From Caproicibacter fermentans (GTDB taxonomy: Bacteria; Bacillota; Clostridia; Oscillospirales; Acutalibacteraceae), in assembly GCF_009746625.1 (NCBI RefSeq), contig NZ_VWXL01000047.1, forward strand, positions 1 through 64,000: a DNA stretch of 64,000 nt. Reading direction: 5' to 3'. Below, one piece after another: positions 36,814 through 45,826 of the stretch; position 1 is the stretch's first letter, and every line of letters starts with the position of its first letter. The notes under the pieces are model-generated. The model was given only the letters and a program-made list of their open reading frames with translations, was not told where the DNA came from and did not search any database. A program made the position numbers and the translations under genes.

Positions 36814-36963
36814 GGGACTGTTGCAAAATAGCCTCGACGAAAAATATTGCACAAAAAATGCGCCTTGATTGGGCTTCGGCAGCCGCTTCAAGACGCACTT
36901 TCTTGCTTTTGGAGCTATTCCTTTGTGCAATTTGCTATCGCAAATTCATTTTGCAACAGCCCC
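36814..36963. mobile_element. 150-bp MITE-like element
   Basis: Terminal inverted repeats GGGACTGTTGCAAAAT and ATTTTGCAACAGCCCC (15 of 16 matched) bound a non-coding segment. Nested arms ATTGCACAAA/TTTGTGCAAT and a further inner dyad let the element fold into one long hairpin. The core TGTTGCAAA resembles ends of IS6-family elements (IS26: GGCACTGTTGCAAA). There is no transposase inside. It fills most of the gap between the ECF sigma and glycosyltransferase genes. Confidence 0.65.
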
Positions 36964-36974
36964 AGAAAAATTAT

Positions 36975-37937
36975 TTATTTTGGACGGTACAGTCCGGGCG
37001 AAAAGCGCCACAGGAGAATGCTTTTTCTCAATCCCGGGTCCATTCTGCGGTCAACCGTCAGTAAGTGATTATAGCCAAAAGCCTGGAGGCACCCCCGTAC
37101 GGAGCGAATATCGTTCCCTTCGCGAAGCAGGACGTCGACCGCGTTCATGACGGCCTGCGGCGCTCGGACCCGTTCGATCAGCCGAAGCAGTTCCGTATCC
37201 CCCGGGCAGTTGGTTCTGACCGCGTCCGCAACGCGAAGGACCGACTCCACGCGCTGAAAAATATCCGTGCCCGCCGGTTTCTGTTTTCCGCGCTTCAGTT
37301 CGCTAATTTCGTTTCGTTTCAGCACCACGGGCGCCTGCACGACAGAGTCCGAAAGCAGCAGGCATCGCGCGATAAACTCCTCCGAATAACCGTAACGGCA
37401 GGATTCTTCAAATTCAATCTGCCGGTCCAGCAGGAATCCGCGCCGGATTAAAACGGCGGAAATGTCAATGGCGGAGCCGTGGAGAACCCAGTTCTTCAAA
37501 TACTGACCCCCGCCGCGGTGAAGAATCGCGCTGCTCAGCGAACGGCGCTCGGCTGCGCGGGCTTCCTCCCGGCCCGTACAGCCGAATACGAAATCAGCTT
37601 TTGTCCGCTTCGCCGTTTCCAGATAAACAGAAATAAAATTTTCATATAATCTGCGGGCAAATACAAAGGAAACGTAACTGCCGTCCGCCTTTTGGATACC
37701 CGTATTCAGCGCTGCGGAAGCCGTTGAATTTCCATTCTGAATCACATAACCGTGAAGTCCCATATCCTTCATCCGGCGAACCGCCTGCAAAACCGTGCGG
37801 TCAGTGGAACCCATGTCGACGACAATTAATTCCGAGCTCACGCTCTCGGTCTGCTTCTGAATAAAATCGAGAACACCCACAATTTCTTCTTCAACATTTT
37901 TGACCGGCAATATAAGGGAAAGTTCCGTAGCCTTCAC
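36975..37937 (-). CDS. Family 2-like glycosyltransferase
   Basis: A 320-aa GT-A fold protein. The N-terminus LSLILPVKNVEEEIVGVLDFI and the ELIVVDMGSTDRT block are typical of GT2 enzymes, followed by NTGIQKADGSYVSFV in place of the usual DxD segment, which is less clear here. No membrane helices. A GTG start is chosen because GAGGTG is 9 bases upstream; the longer frame starts inside an extended -10 promoter (TGATATACT, -10 at 37976-37981). Isolated gene; the acceptor is unknown and catalytic activity is uncertain given the weak DxD. Confidence 0.75.
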   Translation of the reverse strand: MKATELSLILPVKNVEEEIVGVLDFIQKQTESVSSELIVVDMGSTDRTVLQAVRRMKDMGLHGYVIQNGNSTASAALNTGIQKADGSYVSFVFARRLYENFISVYLETAKRTKADFVFGCTGREEARAAERRSLSSAILHRGGGQYLKNWVLHGSAIDISAVLIRRGFLLDRQIEFEESCRYGYSEEFIARCLLLSDSVVQAPVVLKRNEISELKRGKQKPAGTDIFQRVESVLRVADAVRTNCPGDTELLRLIERVRAPQAVMNAVDVLLREGNDIRSVRGCLQAFGYNHLLTVDRRMDPGLRKSILLWRFSPGLYRPK

Positions 37938-38168
37938 AGTGACATACACCTCAACTTTTTCAGTCCTGCAATAAAAGTATATCATATTGCCGGCGGGAGG
38001 AAAGCCTTATTTTTAACAGATCGCGGATATAAATTACCGATTTCTTGTTTAGTTTCCCTGCCTGTCATATTAATCCGACAAAATTGTAAAAAAATATGAC
38101 ACTTTTATAAAATTGTCTATTTTATGCCTTTCGGCAAAAAGGTATTTTAAAAAAAGGGGGTGATCAGC

Positions 38169-39137
38169 ATGAAATTTGATTCCGTTATGAAAAGAGCCGC
38201 AATCGGGGCAACCGTGGACCTTGCTCTTCGGAAAATCGTGGACGACCCCCGCCGAAGCATGAAAAACGCGGTGGATTTGTTCAGCTACATGACCGAGGAC
38301 CTGTTCGGTGAAAGCACGATGTCAAAGATACGCCGTGAGGCGGAAAATCCAAGAAGCTGTTTCTACCGCATGATAACCTCGATGGTTCAGAATGTGGACC
38401 ATTTCATTTTAAAAACTGTCGGTACTAATATGTGCTATAACCGTATCGCCATTCTTTCTGAACCGGAGCGGGTTGCCGTGGAAAAGCAGCCGAAAGGGTC
38501 CCTCCCGTTTTCACCCGGTCGGCTTTCCGAAAAGGTAAAGTCGGCAAAAGAAGCAGGAATCTATTTCTTCGTCCTCTGCGGTTATCGTCCTCTCCGTTTT
38601 CGTGAAAGGATTCTCGACATATGCCGAAAAAACAGGGACTGTGTCTTTTATATTGCCGCTGATGGGAACGATATCAATGAAAATCTCGCCGGGGAGATCG
38701 CGAAGGCCGGAAACATTATTTTATCCGTTAGAATCAACACCCGGATCGAGCCTGAAAAAATGGTTGCTGAATGCAGCCGTTTCTTTCAAATTTTAAAAAA
38801 ACAGAAATGCCTGTTCGGCTATATCGCTGAAATAGGATCCTCCTCGGCTAAATCATGCTGCAGCGACGGCTTCATCAACTGTATGGCAAAATATGGCTGT
38901 CTGTTCGGCTGGTATTACGCTGCGGAGCAGGGAGGCCAAAACAGCGCCTGCCGTCTGGCTGTAAACAGGCTGATGAAATATTCCTTAACTTCCCGAAGCA
39001 AGCCGCTGCTTCTTCTCAGTTCGGATAACGACCGAATGATCCTGAACCGGTTTGTAACTGGAGGACGGTGTTATTTGATTTTTTCAGACAAAGCGGTAAA
39101 GCGCCACTGCCAAACCCCAAAGACGCGTTGGTGTTAA
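38169..39137 (+). CDS. Protein of uncertain family (possibly a radical-SAM relative lacking the cluster motif)
   Basis: A 322-aa soluble protein. The start follows GGGGGTGA by 6 bases. N-terminal helices (IGATVDLALRKIVDDPRRSM) lead into an alpha/beta core with periodic strand-helix units (IYFFVLCGYRPL, CVFYIAADGNDINENLAGEI, NIILSVRINTR, CLFGYIAEIGS, GCLFGWYYAAEQGG). This reminds me of clostridial radical-SAM-like proteins, but no CxxxCxxC is present. The C-terminus has scattered cysteines and ends near a stretch where another frame reads more naturally, so a late frameshift is possible. Convergent with the TetR gene, overlapping by 4 bp. Confidence 0.5.
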   Translation: MKFDSVMKRAAIGATVDLALRKIVDDPRRSMKNAVDLFSYMTEDLFGESTMSKIRREAENPRSCFYRMITSMVQNVDHFILKTVGTNMCYNRIAILSEPERVAVEKQPKGSLPFSPGRLSEKVKSAKEAGIYFFVLCGYRPLRFRERILDICRKNRDCVFYIAADGNDINENLAGEIAKAGNIILSVRINTRIEPEKMVAECSRFFQILKKQKCLFGYIAEIGSSSAKSCCSDGFINCMAKYGCLFGWYYAAEQGGQNSACRLAVNRLMKYSLTSRSKPLLLLSSDNDRMILNRFVTGGRCYLIFSDKAVKRHCQTPKTRWC

Positions 39138-39730
39138 CGCCGGTCCGGCCCTTTGGATTGGTCGGCAATCCCGCCCAAATATCTCGCGGCCGCAACCTTT
39201 TTGCTGTCGTCGATGAAATACTTCAACCTGTCCACCAATTCCTGCGGCTGTTCTTTCATTCCGCTGCGAGCCCACTGTATTACGATCCCGACCAGACCGT
39301 ATGTATAGAACTCGGCGATAAAATTCTTATCCGCTTCCTGAATTTCTTTCCCGTCCTCCACCGCGTTGACAATCTCTACCAGCAGGCTTTTCGTCAGAGT
39401 GAAAAAATAATCCTGAAAAGCGTTCTGCCCTGTCACATTCAACGCGTTTCTGTAAAAAAATTTTTCTCGTTTCATGATGCTAAGGATTTCAAGCAGAACA
39501 TCGCTCCAGTCCTGAAAGGTCTTGCGGGAGGAGACGGCGGAAACAACCTCGTTGTAGTAAATCCAGTTTACAAGATCATACTTATCTTTAAAATGATAAT
39601 AAAACGTCTGGCGGTTGATTCCGCAGTGCTGCACAATGTCTGCGACCGATATTTTTCTGAGATCCTCTTTTTTCATGAGTTCCTTGACGGATTGTGCAAT
39701 CGCCTTTTTGGTGATGAGCGACTCGGACAT
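39134..39730 (-). CDS. TetR/AcrR family regulator, DhaS-like
   Basis: A 198-aa regulator. The N-terminal HTH (LITKKAIAQSVKELMKKEDL, ISVADIVQHCGINRQTFYYHF, DKYDLVNWIYYNEV) closely follows the DhaS/TetR_C_8 subgroup, whose members activate dihydroxyacetone kinase or act as stress regulators. The C-terminal ligand domain is helical. AGGGGG precedes the ATG. No dha genes are present here. It lies 25 bp downstream of the CNNM transporter gene on the same strand, suggesting linkage. Confidence 0.9.
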   Translation of the reverse strand: MSESLITKKAIAQSVKELMKKEDLRKISVADIVQHCGINRQTFYYHFKDKYDLVNWIYYNEVVSAVSSRKTFQDWSDVLLEILSIMKREKFFYRNALNVTGQNAFQDYFFTLTKSLLVEIVNAVEDGKEIQEADKNFIAEFYTYGLVGIVIQWARSGMKEQPQELVDRLKYFIDDSKKVAAARYLGGIADQSKGPDRR

Positions 39731-39755
39731 AAACACCCCCTGCTTTCCCGACGAA

Positions 39756-41024
39756 TCATTCGCTGCTTCTCCGGTCCTGTTCCTCATTGATCGGACACGG
39801 CAGCAGAAACGTTACCATTGTCGCGTGTCTGGCGGCAGCCTTTAATACCGTGATTTTTATTTTCTGGAATTCAAAATTATCCCCCGCGGCGGGTATTTTT
39901 CCAAGCTGTTCCATCACCCAGCCGCTGACCGTCACGGAATCGAATTCATCATCCGATTTCTTCAGGTCGAAAAAATCAAACATATCATCCAGGTTTGCCG
40001 CGCAGTTGACTTCATAAGTCAAATCGTCTATCTTCTTAAAATAATCGATCACTTCATCATGTTCGTCCCAAATGTCTCCTACAAGCTCTTCCAGAATATC
40101 TTCCATTGTCACGATGCCTTCCGTGCCGCCGAATTCGTCGACAACAACGGCCATATGTGTTTTTACCTGCTGCAAAAGCCGCAGAAGATCCGATATCTTC
40201 ATGCCCGTGCCGACATAAGAAACCTTTTTTACGATCTGTGAAACACTGGGTTCTCCCCGGTGCAAAGCCCGGAAATAGTCTTTCTCATGAATCATACCCA
40301 CAATATTGTCAATGGATTCCTCGTAAACCGGCAGGCGCGAATAATTTGTATTTAAAAACAGCTCGGTGATTTTTTCCATAGGCATTTTTTGATCAACCGC
40401 TACGATATTTACTCTTGGAGTTAAAATGTCGTTCGCATCAAGGTCGTTAAACTCGATCGCGGAGCGAATCAGCTCCCCGTTGCGCTCATCGATGCCGCCG
40501 TCGTTCTGAGCTTCGTCGACGAAAGTCATCAGCTCCTCCTGCGTAACTTTTTTTTCATCCTTGCGCTTAAAAAGATGCCCCAGCAGCTTCTTCCACCATG
40601 AGGAAAGATAATTCAGGGGCGTGAAGAGAAAAACGAAAAAAGTCAGCGCCGGAGTAGCCGAAAGCGCAAAACTTTCGGGACTTTCCTTAGCAAGGAACTT
40701 TGGGGATATCTCCCCCAAAATCAATACGATCACCGTCATGGCGGCGGTGGAAATTGTAATGCCTGCGCTCCCGTATAAGTTTGTAAAGACAATCGTCGCA
40801 ATGGAAGCGCCCGCAATATTGACAATATTGTTGCCGATCAGAATCGTGGAAAGCAGGCTGTCGTAATTCTCCGCCAGATGAAAAGCTGCGGCGGCACGCG
40901 CGTTCCCGTTATTCGCCAAACTTTTAATTCTCACTTTATTCAGAGTTGTAAACGCTGTTTCGCTGGCAGAAAAAAAAGCCGACATCAGCGTGAACGCTAA
41001 AATCAATAAGATTTGGTATGTCAT
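39756..41024 (-). CDS. CNNM/CorC family (HlyC/CorC) membrane transporter
   Basis: A 422-aa protein. The N-terminal CNNM/DUF21 domain has four helices (SAFFSASETAFTTLN, ILIGNNIVNIAGASIAT, ILGEISPKFLAKESPE). It is followed by two CBS domains (about 205-325, DILTPRVNIVAVD, HMAVVVDEFGGTEGIVTMEDILEELVG) and a C-terminal CorC_HlyC domain. The family exports Mg2+ or confers divalent-cation tolerance. AAGGGG precedes the ATG. The older name hemolysin C is misleading. Confidence 0.93.
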   Translation of the reverse strand: MTYQILLILAFTLMSAFFSASETAFTTLNKVRIKSLANNGNARAAAAFHLAENYDSLLSTILIGNNIVNIAGASIATIVFTNLYGSAGITISTAAMTVIVLILGEISPKFLAKESPESFALSATPALTFFVFLFTPLNYLSSWWKKLLGHLFKRKDEKKVTQEELMTFVDEAQNDGGIDERNGELIRSAIEFNDLDANDILTPRVNIVAVDQKMPMEKITELFLNTNYSRLPVYEESIDNIVGMIHEKDYFRALHRGEPSVSQIVKKVSYVGTGMKISDLLRLLQQVKTHMAVVVDEFGGTEGIVTMEDILEELVGDIWDEHDEVIDYFKKIDDLTYEVNCAANLDDMFDFFDLKKSDDEFDSVTVSGWVMEQLGKIPAAGDNFEFQKIKITVLKAAARHATMVTFLLPCPINEEQDRRSSE

Positions 41025-41140
41025 GCAGATCCCCTTTTGAATTTTATTGTTTATTTTTTACTTTTTATTTTATCACGATTTCCATATTTTTTCAATTTCA
41101 TTCCTATCATCGGATTTTTTTAAAAATTTCCGAATAGCTC

Positions 41141-41169
41141 TTGCAAAAAAATGACGAATATGATATTAT
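41141..41169 (+). promoter_or_regulatory. Promoter of tRNA-Ala
   Basis: TTGCAA and TATTAT are separated by 17 bases, about 145 bases upstream of the tRNA, leaving a leader with a tRNA-like fragment. Confidence 0.6.
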
Positions 41170-41313
41170 AACAAAGCTGTTTGAAAGGCAAGACATTTGG
41201 GGTATTGCTCAGATGGAAGCGCAAGCTACCACCTGTACTCCCCCACAAGAAAAAGACAAACGAAAAATTGGAAGATCCGGAAAACCGCATGAATGCTAGG
41301 TTTTCTGACATGA

Positions 41314-41389
41314 GGGGCATTAGCTCAGCTGGGAGAGCGCCACACTGGCAGTGTGGAGGTCAGCGGTTCGATCCCGCTATGCTCCACCA
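41314..41389 (+). tRNA. tRNA-Ala (anticodon GGC)
   Basis: A 76-nt cloverleaf: acceptor GGGGCAT/ATGCTCC, D-loop AGCTCAGCTGGGAGAGC, anticodon loop CTGGCAG in the stem CCACA/TGTGG, T-arm with GGTTCGATCC, and an encoded CCA end. Anticodon GGC reads GCC/GCU alanine codons. Confidence 0.97.
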
Positions 41390-41398
41390 AAAACAGGA

Positions 41399-41436
41399 AA
41401 CCACAAGGCCAAAAGCCCTGTGGTTTATCTTTTATC
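41399..41436 (+). terminator. Terminator after tRNA-Ala
   Basis: AACCACAAGGC pairs with GCCCTGTGGTT (one mismatch) and is followed by a T-rich tract. Confidence 0.65.
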
Positions 41437-41544
41437 TGACAGCGACCGGACACTTGATAGAAAAATCGGGGCAGGTGGAAGTGTTTCCATTACGAAAATA
41501 CTTTACGATAAATTCATAGCATCATGGATGGGAGGCGGTGTCAG

Positions 41545-42654
41545 TTGCTGCGGCTCAACGGAACCTTAATGTCCCGCGACACACAGGTTGCTCAGGTAAA
41601 AGACGGCAATCTGGAAGTGATAAACGAGGCTCTTCTTCCTCTGTATTTAAAACGAACCGGCTATTTGGAAGGCTGGCTTGAAAGCAGGGCAATCGACCGG
41701 CACCGCACGAACTCAAGGCTTCTGAAAAAGGCGCTGCGGCTCAGCAATTACGATGATGTTTCCATGGTCCTGAAAGTCAGCGCCGCCACCATCACCGATA
41801 CCTACTGGTTTAAGGGCGACGAGGAAAGCACACTCACCTATCGTGACATTGTGTTTAAAGAGAATTTGTTCGACAAGCTGGCTTTGTACGGTGACCCAGA
41901 CAGCTTTAATTTAAAATACAGCCCCACTCCGGAGCTGACCAATATCGGGAGCTACGAAAAATGCTGGAGGCTGATCGACGGGCACTGGTGGCTTTATAAG
42001 CAGGGCAACGACCTGGAACGGTTCTCAGAAATGTTTATTTATGAGCTGGGGAAAGCTCTGGGCTTCTCCATGGCGGAATATGAACTGGACGGCAAGTACA
42101 TCCGCAGCCGTGATTTCACGGACGGAGCCAGTGTCAACTATGAGGCGGCGAACGGTCTTGTCGGTGACAACGACGACTATATTTTTAATTTTGATGCCTT
42201 TGAAACGTTATTCCCAGATACCGCCAAGCAGTATGTCACCCTGATTTATCTGGACACTCTATGCTTCAATATGGACAGGCATACGGAAAATTACGGGATT
42301 CTGCGCGATGTGCAGACCGGGGCGGTGCTGTCCTTGGCACCAAATTTTGATAACAACATTGCTCTTCTGTCAAGGGGTTACCCCAAAAACGAATACCGCA
42401 AAAACGATAAGCTGATCGAGCTCTTTCAGGAACTGCTGTTGAAGCGTCCAAAGGCGCTTCGATACTTTACGAAACAAATCATCCCGAAGCTCGACCGAAA
42501 TCTCATCCTTTCCTGCTGTGACAAGATCCCGGTCAAGGTCGACCGCGATTTCCTATGCAACTTCATCCTCAGCGCGGATCATCAGATATCACAGTTTATT
42601 CAGAGCAGCGGTATGTCAAATGGATTCGAAGACGAACCCCGGCAATCACTGTAG
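41545..42654 (+). CDS. HipA-like kinase-fold protein
   Basis: A 369-aa protein with the HipA catalytic loop pattern N-x-D-R-H-x-x-N (FNMDRHTENYGIL) and the following metal-site segment SLAPNFDNNIAL. The N-terminal half (LPLYLKRTGYLEGWLESRAI) resembles stand-alone HipA-domain proteins rather than full HipA, and no HipB antitoxin HTH gene is adjacent. HipA kinases phosphorylate aminoacyl-tRNA synthetases or other targets. TTG start with GGGAGGCGG upstream. It follows the tRNA-Ala terminator by about 110 bp and ends with a terminator of its own. Toxicity cannot be judged. Confidence 0.8.
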   Translation: MLRLNGTLMSRDTQVAQVKDGNLEVINEALLPLYLKRTGYLEGWLESRAIDRHRTNSRLLKKALRLSNYDDVSMVLKVSAATITDTYWFKGDEESTLTYRDIVFKENLFDKLALYGDPDSFNLKYSPTPELTNIGSYEKCWRLIDGHWWLYKQGNDLERFSEMFIYELGKALGFSMAEYELDGKYIRSRDFTDGASVNYEAANGLVGDNDDYIFNFDAFETLFPDTAKQYVTLIYLDTLCFNMDRHTENYGILRDVQTGAVLSLAPNFDNNIALLSRGYPKNEYRKNDKLIELFQELLLKRPKALRYFTKQIIPKLDRNLILSCCDKIPVKVDRDFLCNFILSADHQISQFIQSSGMSNGFEDEPRQSL

Positions 42655-42771
42655 CGGGAAATAGCTTCAAACAAAATCCGAATCAGTAATATATTGTCCT
42701 TATCCAGAAACATTGGGGGATCCTCGATGCTTTTGTTTTATCTATGCAGCATGTTTTGATAACAACAGAGG

Positions 42772-42811
42772 AGAGCTATGTTTTTCAATAGGAGAACATA
42801 GCTCTTTTTTA
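42772..42811 (+). terminator. Terminator downstream of the HipA-like gene
   Basis: AGAGCTATGTT pairs perfectly with AACATAGCTCT, followed by TTTTT. Confidence 0.85.
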
Positions 42812-42990
42812 CACCCAAGGCAGTGTCAAAAGAAGTTCGCAATTTAGGGCTTCAGAAAATGAATCAAGCAGGTTTTAAGAGAAGTACTGAACGGATTCGG
42901 GGAAGATAAGCTTGGAAACGGACCGGTCTTCCGCGATTTCTCATAACTTTCAAGAATCAGCTTCTAAGGGAATTGCTCCTCATTTCGTGA
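42812..42990. other. Intergenic spacer without supported gene
   Basis: With the 42655-42771 stretch, this makes a 336-bp gap between the HipA-like gene and the glycosidase gene. Only the terminator is clear. A 28-codon frame beginning at 42823 has no ribosome site and is not called. Confidence 0.5.
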
Positions 42991-45513
42991 TTAATAATTG
43001 AATTGAAGGTCGTCGAAAAGCACGTCGGTCTTGTAGTTCTGAGACTGCTTTAAAATCCTTTCCGTGTTGGAAAAGGAAAGGTAATTGAACACAATCGGCA
43101 TCTTCCAGTCCTGCGGAATATCCGCCTGCAGATATTTCCAGCCGATCCAGTCCATGCTGTCTGTCAGCAAAAGGATTTTCGGCTTCGCCTTGGTTTCGTT
43201 CCGATAGCCGCCCTCGCAGTCCGCATAAAGACTCACACTCAACATGCAGCTTTTGTTGTCGCTGACGCCGTCATGGTTCTCATCCCCGCTGTACACCCAC
43301 ACGCCGAAATTTTTCGGCATGGCTTTCGCAGTGAAGCTGGATTCCATCGCAGCCCGCTCCTTTTCGTTCCATTTGCCATGGCCTGCATAATCCTTGCCGG
43401 TATCCCAGAGCGGGACCAAATTTGCAGTCCCGTTCGCCGTCCGCTTCTGATTGCTGTCGTCCCACGCCCACAGCGACGTGTCATAGGTCAGACGGAAACT
43501 GCGGCTGCCGTCCCGGACCCGGCTGTTCGGCGTGCTTTTTGTCTCTAGCCCCAGCATGCTGCTTTTTCCGCCGTATTGATTTTGATTTCCATACAGCACG
43601 CTGCCGGCATAATATCCTTCAATCGGGAATTGCTCGAAGTTGTCGACGGTCTGCCCTTTCGGACCTACGACCACCGGAATTGAATAGGTCTTTCCGCCGA
43701 AATTTGCGGAAACAGTGGCCGTGCCGCTGGCCGCCGTGACGGACAGCAGGCCGTTTTTCATCGACCCTGTTTTTGCGTTCGACAGGGACCATTTTGCAGC
43801 GGAGGGATCGATGAGGACCGTCTGATTTTCCGCGTCATACGCCTGAAGAGCAAACTGCTTTTTCGCCCCTTTCTGAACCGCGATCGCACCGGTTTCCCTG
43901 AGACCGATCGAGTTCATCCCGCTCAGATCCAAGGCCCGGACATTCGCCGTGCCCGAAACTCCATCTACCGTTGCGGTGACCGTATCCTGACAGGCGCTGC
44001 CGGGCGCTGTGTAAGCTCCGCTTTGATCGATCGCGCCTTTTTCCGCTTTCCAAACGATGGAATGTCCCTGCGCGGAGATCGGATTGCCGTATTGGTCCGT
44101 CAGCCGGACGGAAAAGCTCGTGTGGGAATCTTTGTAAAGGCTGGTGTTTCCGTCCACCAGCACCTGGCCGACCACGCCGGTCGGCTGCGCGTCGCTGACA
44201 AACAACAGGGAGTTCGAAACGATTCGGGAGCTGCCGTCGCTCGGATAGCTGACCGTGGTCGGCTTGCCGCTGCCGGCGCGCCGTGCGATCATCTCGGTGG
44301 AACCGCCCCCGTCCATATTGATTACGCCCGTGCACTGCAGAGTTTGAAGCATATATTCGGCGACGTCTTTCATGGTCGAGCCTTGGCTTGCGCTGAAATA
44401 GGCCCCGGCCTTGGCGACGGTGAGCACGTGGATCGTTCCGTCCTTGGTCAGGCCAATCACGGTCCGCGCGTTCTGATCGGTCCCTGTCGCATCCACGACC
44501 GCATGGTTCAATTCCCCGTTCTGTGCCAAAAGCTGAAAGCTGTTGACGGCGGTCACGGCGTCGTCCTGCAATATGCCGCGGTTGTTCAGCGTCCCGTCCG
44601 GGTTTTCAGTATAGGAGCCCGAATAAAGATGGCAGACGTAGGAAACGTCCATGCCCGCTGCAAGCCCGCGCACCTCCGCGGCCTTCGTCCCGTATCCGGC
44701 GTAGACGATGCAGTCGGCGGGGATCGGAAAGCCCGCCGAGGAATACAGGGCGGTCACTTTTCCGGTATATTCCGTTCCCGCATGCAGGAAGCCGGAAAAG
44801 CCGCTGATCTGAATCAAGGCATACGCCTGATCGGCCGGCGCTTTACCCGCGCCGTTCCTCATGACGTGGTCCGCTGTGAGGTCACTGGTGAAAATTCGCG
44901 TAGAATTTGCAGGGGAAAGATAACCGGCCGGGCCCATGAAATGATTCCGGTTAATGAAATCGGCCTCGGCCTGATAGCTGCCGCCGATCCGGATCGTGCC
45001 GCCTGCCCGGAGAGCGCCGATATGCGCCGATCCGGAGGAATCGACCCAAAAGGCGGGCTGCGTTTCCGTGTACGAATTGTACGGCTGGCTGGTGACGATA
45101 TCCCCGTTTTGTACCAGAATGCCCCGGTTGCTGCCGTAATCCATATCAAAAGAATCGGCGTTGATCCCTGCGACAACCTGATTTCCTCTTGAAATTTCAC
45201 GTTGGGCCTGATCGCCGATGGTTTCCACCGCATTGACCGTTTCCTTTGCTTTCCCGGCTGTGATCCGGATGTTCCGCGCGCCGGAGCTTACGGCCAGATG
45301 GTTGAAACGCACCCGGTCTCCCGCCTTGCCCGCATAATTTTGTACATCTTCTTCCGTATAGCGGATGCCTTCCGCCAGATTTTCACTTGCAAGAAGGACC
45401 GTATTCTCATTGACGGCGGCATCCGCCCCTGGAACGAACGGAATAGAAAAAACTAAAACCAGAACAAGAAACAACGATAAAGGCCGCTTGATCAATTTCC
45501 GACCGGTTTTCAA
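42991..45513 (-). CDS. Secreted phosphodiester glycosidase (NAGPA domain) protein
   Basis: An 840-aa exported protein. A signal peptide (basic KTGRKLIKRP, then LSLFLVLVLVFSIPFVPG and an ADA cleavage site) precedes an N-terminal domain. The NAGPA/DUF2233 phosphodiester glycosidase domain (about 100-450) carries the hallmark VINMDGGGSTEMIARR and VAGINADSFD. Two Ig-like/Big domains follow (about 460-640), then a beta-sandwich with DNFEQFPIEGYYAGS, likely carbohydrate-binding. The substrate may be a sugar-1-phosphodiester in cell-wall or host glycans. TTG start with GGGAG upstream. Monocistronic. Confidence 0.88.
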   Translation of the reverse strand: MKTGRKLIKRPLSLFLVLVLVFSIPFVPGADAAVNENTVLLASENLAEGIRYTEEDVQNYAGKAGDRVRFNHLAVSSGARNIRITAGKAKETVNAVETIGDQAQREISRGNQVVAGINADSFDMDYGSNRGILVQNGDIVTSQPYNSYTETQPAFWVDSSGSAHIGALRAGGTIRIGGSYQAEADFINRNHFMGPAGYLSPANSTRIFTSDLTADHVMRNGAGKAPADQAYALIQISGFSGFLHAGTEYTGKVTALYSSAGFPIPADCIVYAGYGTKAAEVRGLAAGMDVSYVCHLYSGSYTENPDGTLNNRGILQDDAVTAVNSFQLLAQNGELNHAVVDATGTDQNARTVIGLTKDGTIHVLTVAKAGAYFSASQGSTMKDVAEYMLQTLQCTGVINMDGGGSTEMIARRAGSGKPTTVSYPSDGSSRIVSNSLLFVSDAQPTGVVGQVLVDGNTSLYKDSHTSFSVRLTDQYGNPISAQGHSIVWKAEKGAIDQSGAYTAPGSACQDTVTATVDGVSGTANVRALDLSGMNSIGLRETGAIAVQKGAKKQFALQAYDAENQTVLIDPSAAKWSLSNAKTGSMKNGLLSVTAASGTATVSANFGGKTYSIPVVVGPKGQTVDNFEQFPIEGYYAGSVLYGNQNQYGGKSSMLGLETKSTPNSRVRDGSRSFRLTYDTSLWAWDDSNQKRTANGTANLVPLWDTGKDYAGHGKWNEKERAAMESSFTAKAMPKNFGVWVYSGDENHDGVSDNKSCMLSVSLYADCEGGYRNETKAKPKILLLTDSMDWIGWKYLQADIPQDWKMPIVFNYLSFSNTERILKQSQNYKTDVLFDDLQFNY

Positions 45514-45826
45514 TGTGATACTCTCCCTTCCGGATTCAGCGATGGAACACACTGTTTTATGCGCCTTCAATAGTATCATTCCATTTGCCCGCAACTAAAT
45601 TCCTTGAAAAATCAGGGGAACCAATTTAAAAATGATGGGAGATCCATCCGTCTGAATCTCGCCTCTATTTCCAAATATAAGTATATCCGGCAAGGTAATT
45701 TCTGTCAAATATTTAGAGCTAAAAAATTGACGCGCTCGCTGCAAGCTCCCAGAGTCAAACGCGGCGCATATAATCCCGATTCTCAGACGCCCCGAGAACC
45801 TATGTGCCGAAGCCCAGCTTAGCCTC
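45514..45826. other. Intergenic region, no gene seen
   Basis: 313 bp between two minus-strand genes. It must carry the glycosidase promoter and the end of the metal-system operon. I see no convincing terminator and no ORF with a ribosome site. Confidence 0.5.

Noticed and set aside
41314-42654. Integrated island at tRNA-Ala
   Set aside because: No integrase gene and no repeat of the tRNA 3' end were seen downstream.
42823-42909. 28-codon frame after the HipA-like gene
   Set aside because: No ribosome site, promoter or homology visible; it may be a decayed remnant.
44023-45192. 389-codon plus-strand frame opposite the phosphodiester glycosidase
   Set aside because: The opposite strand carries a signal peptide and NAGPA motifs; this frame has neither motif nor ribosome site.
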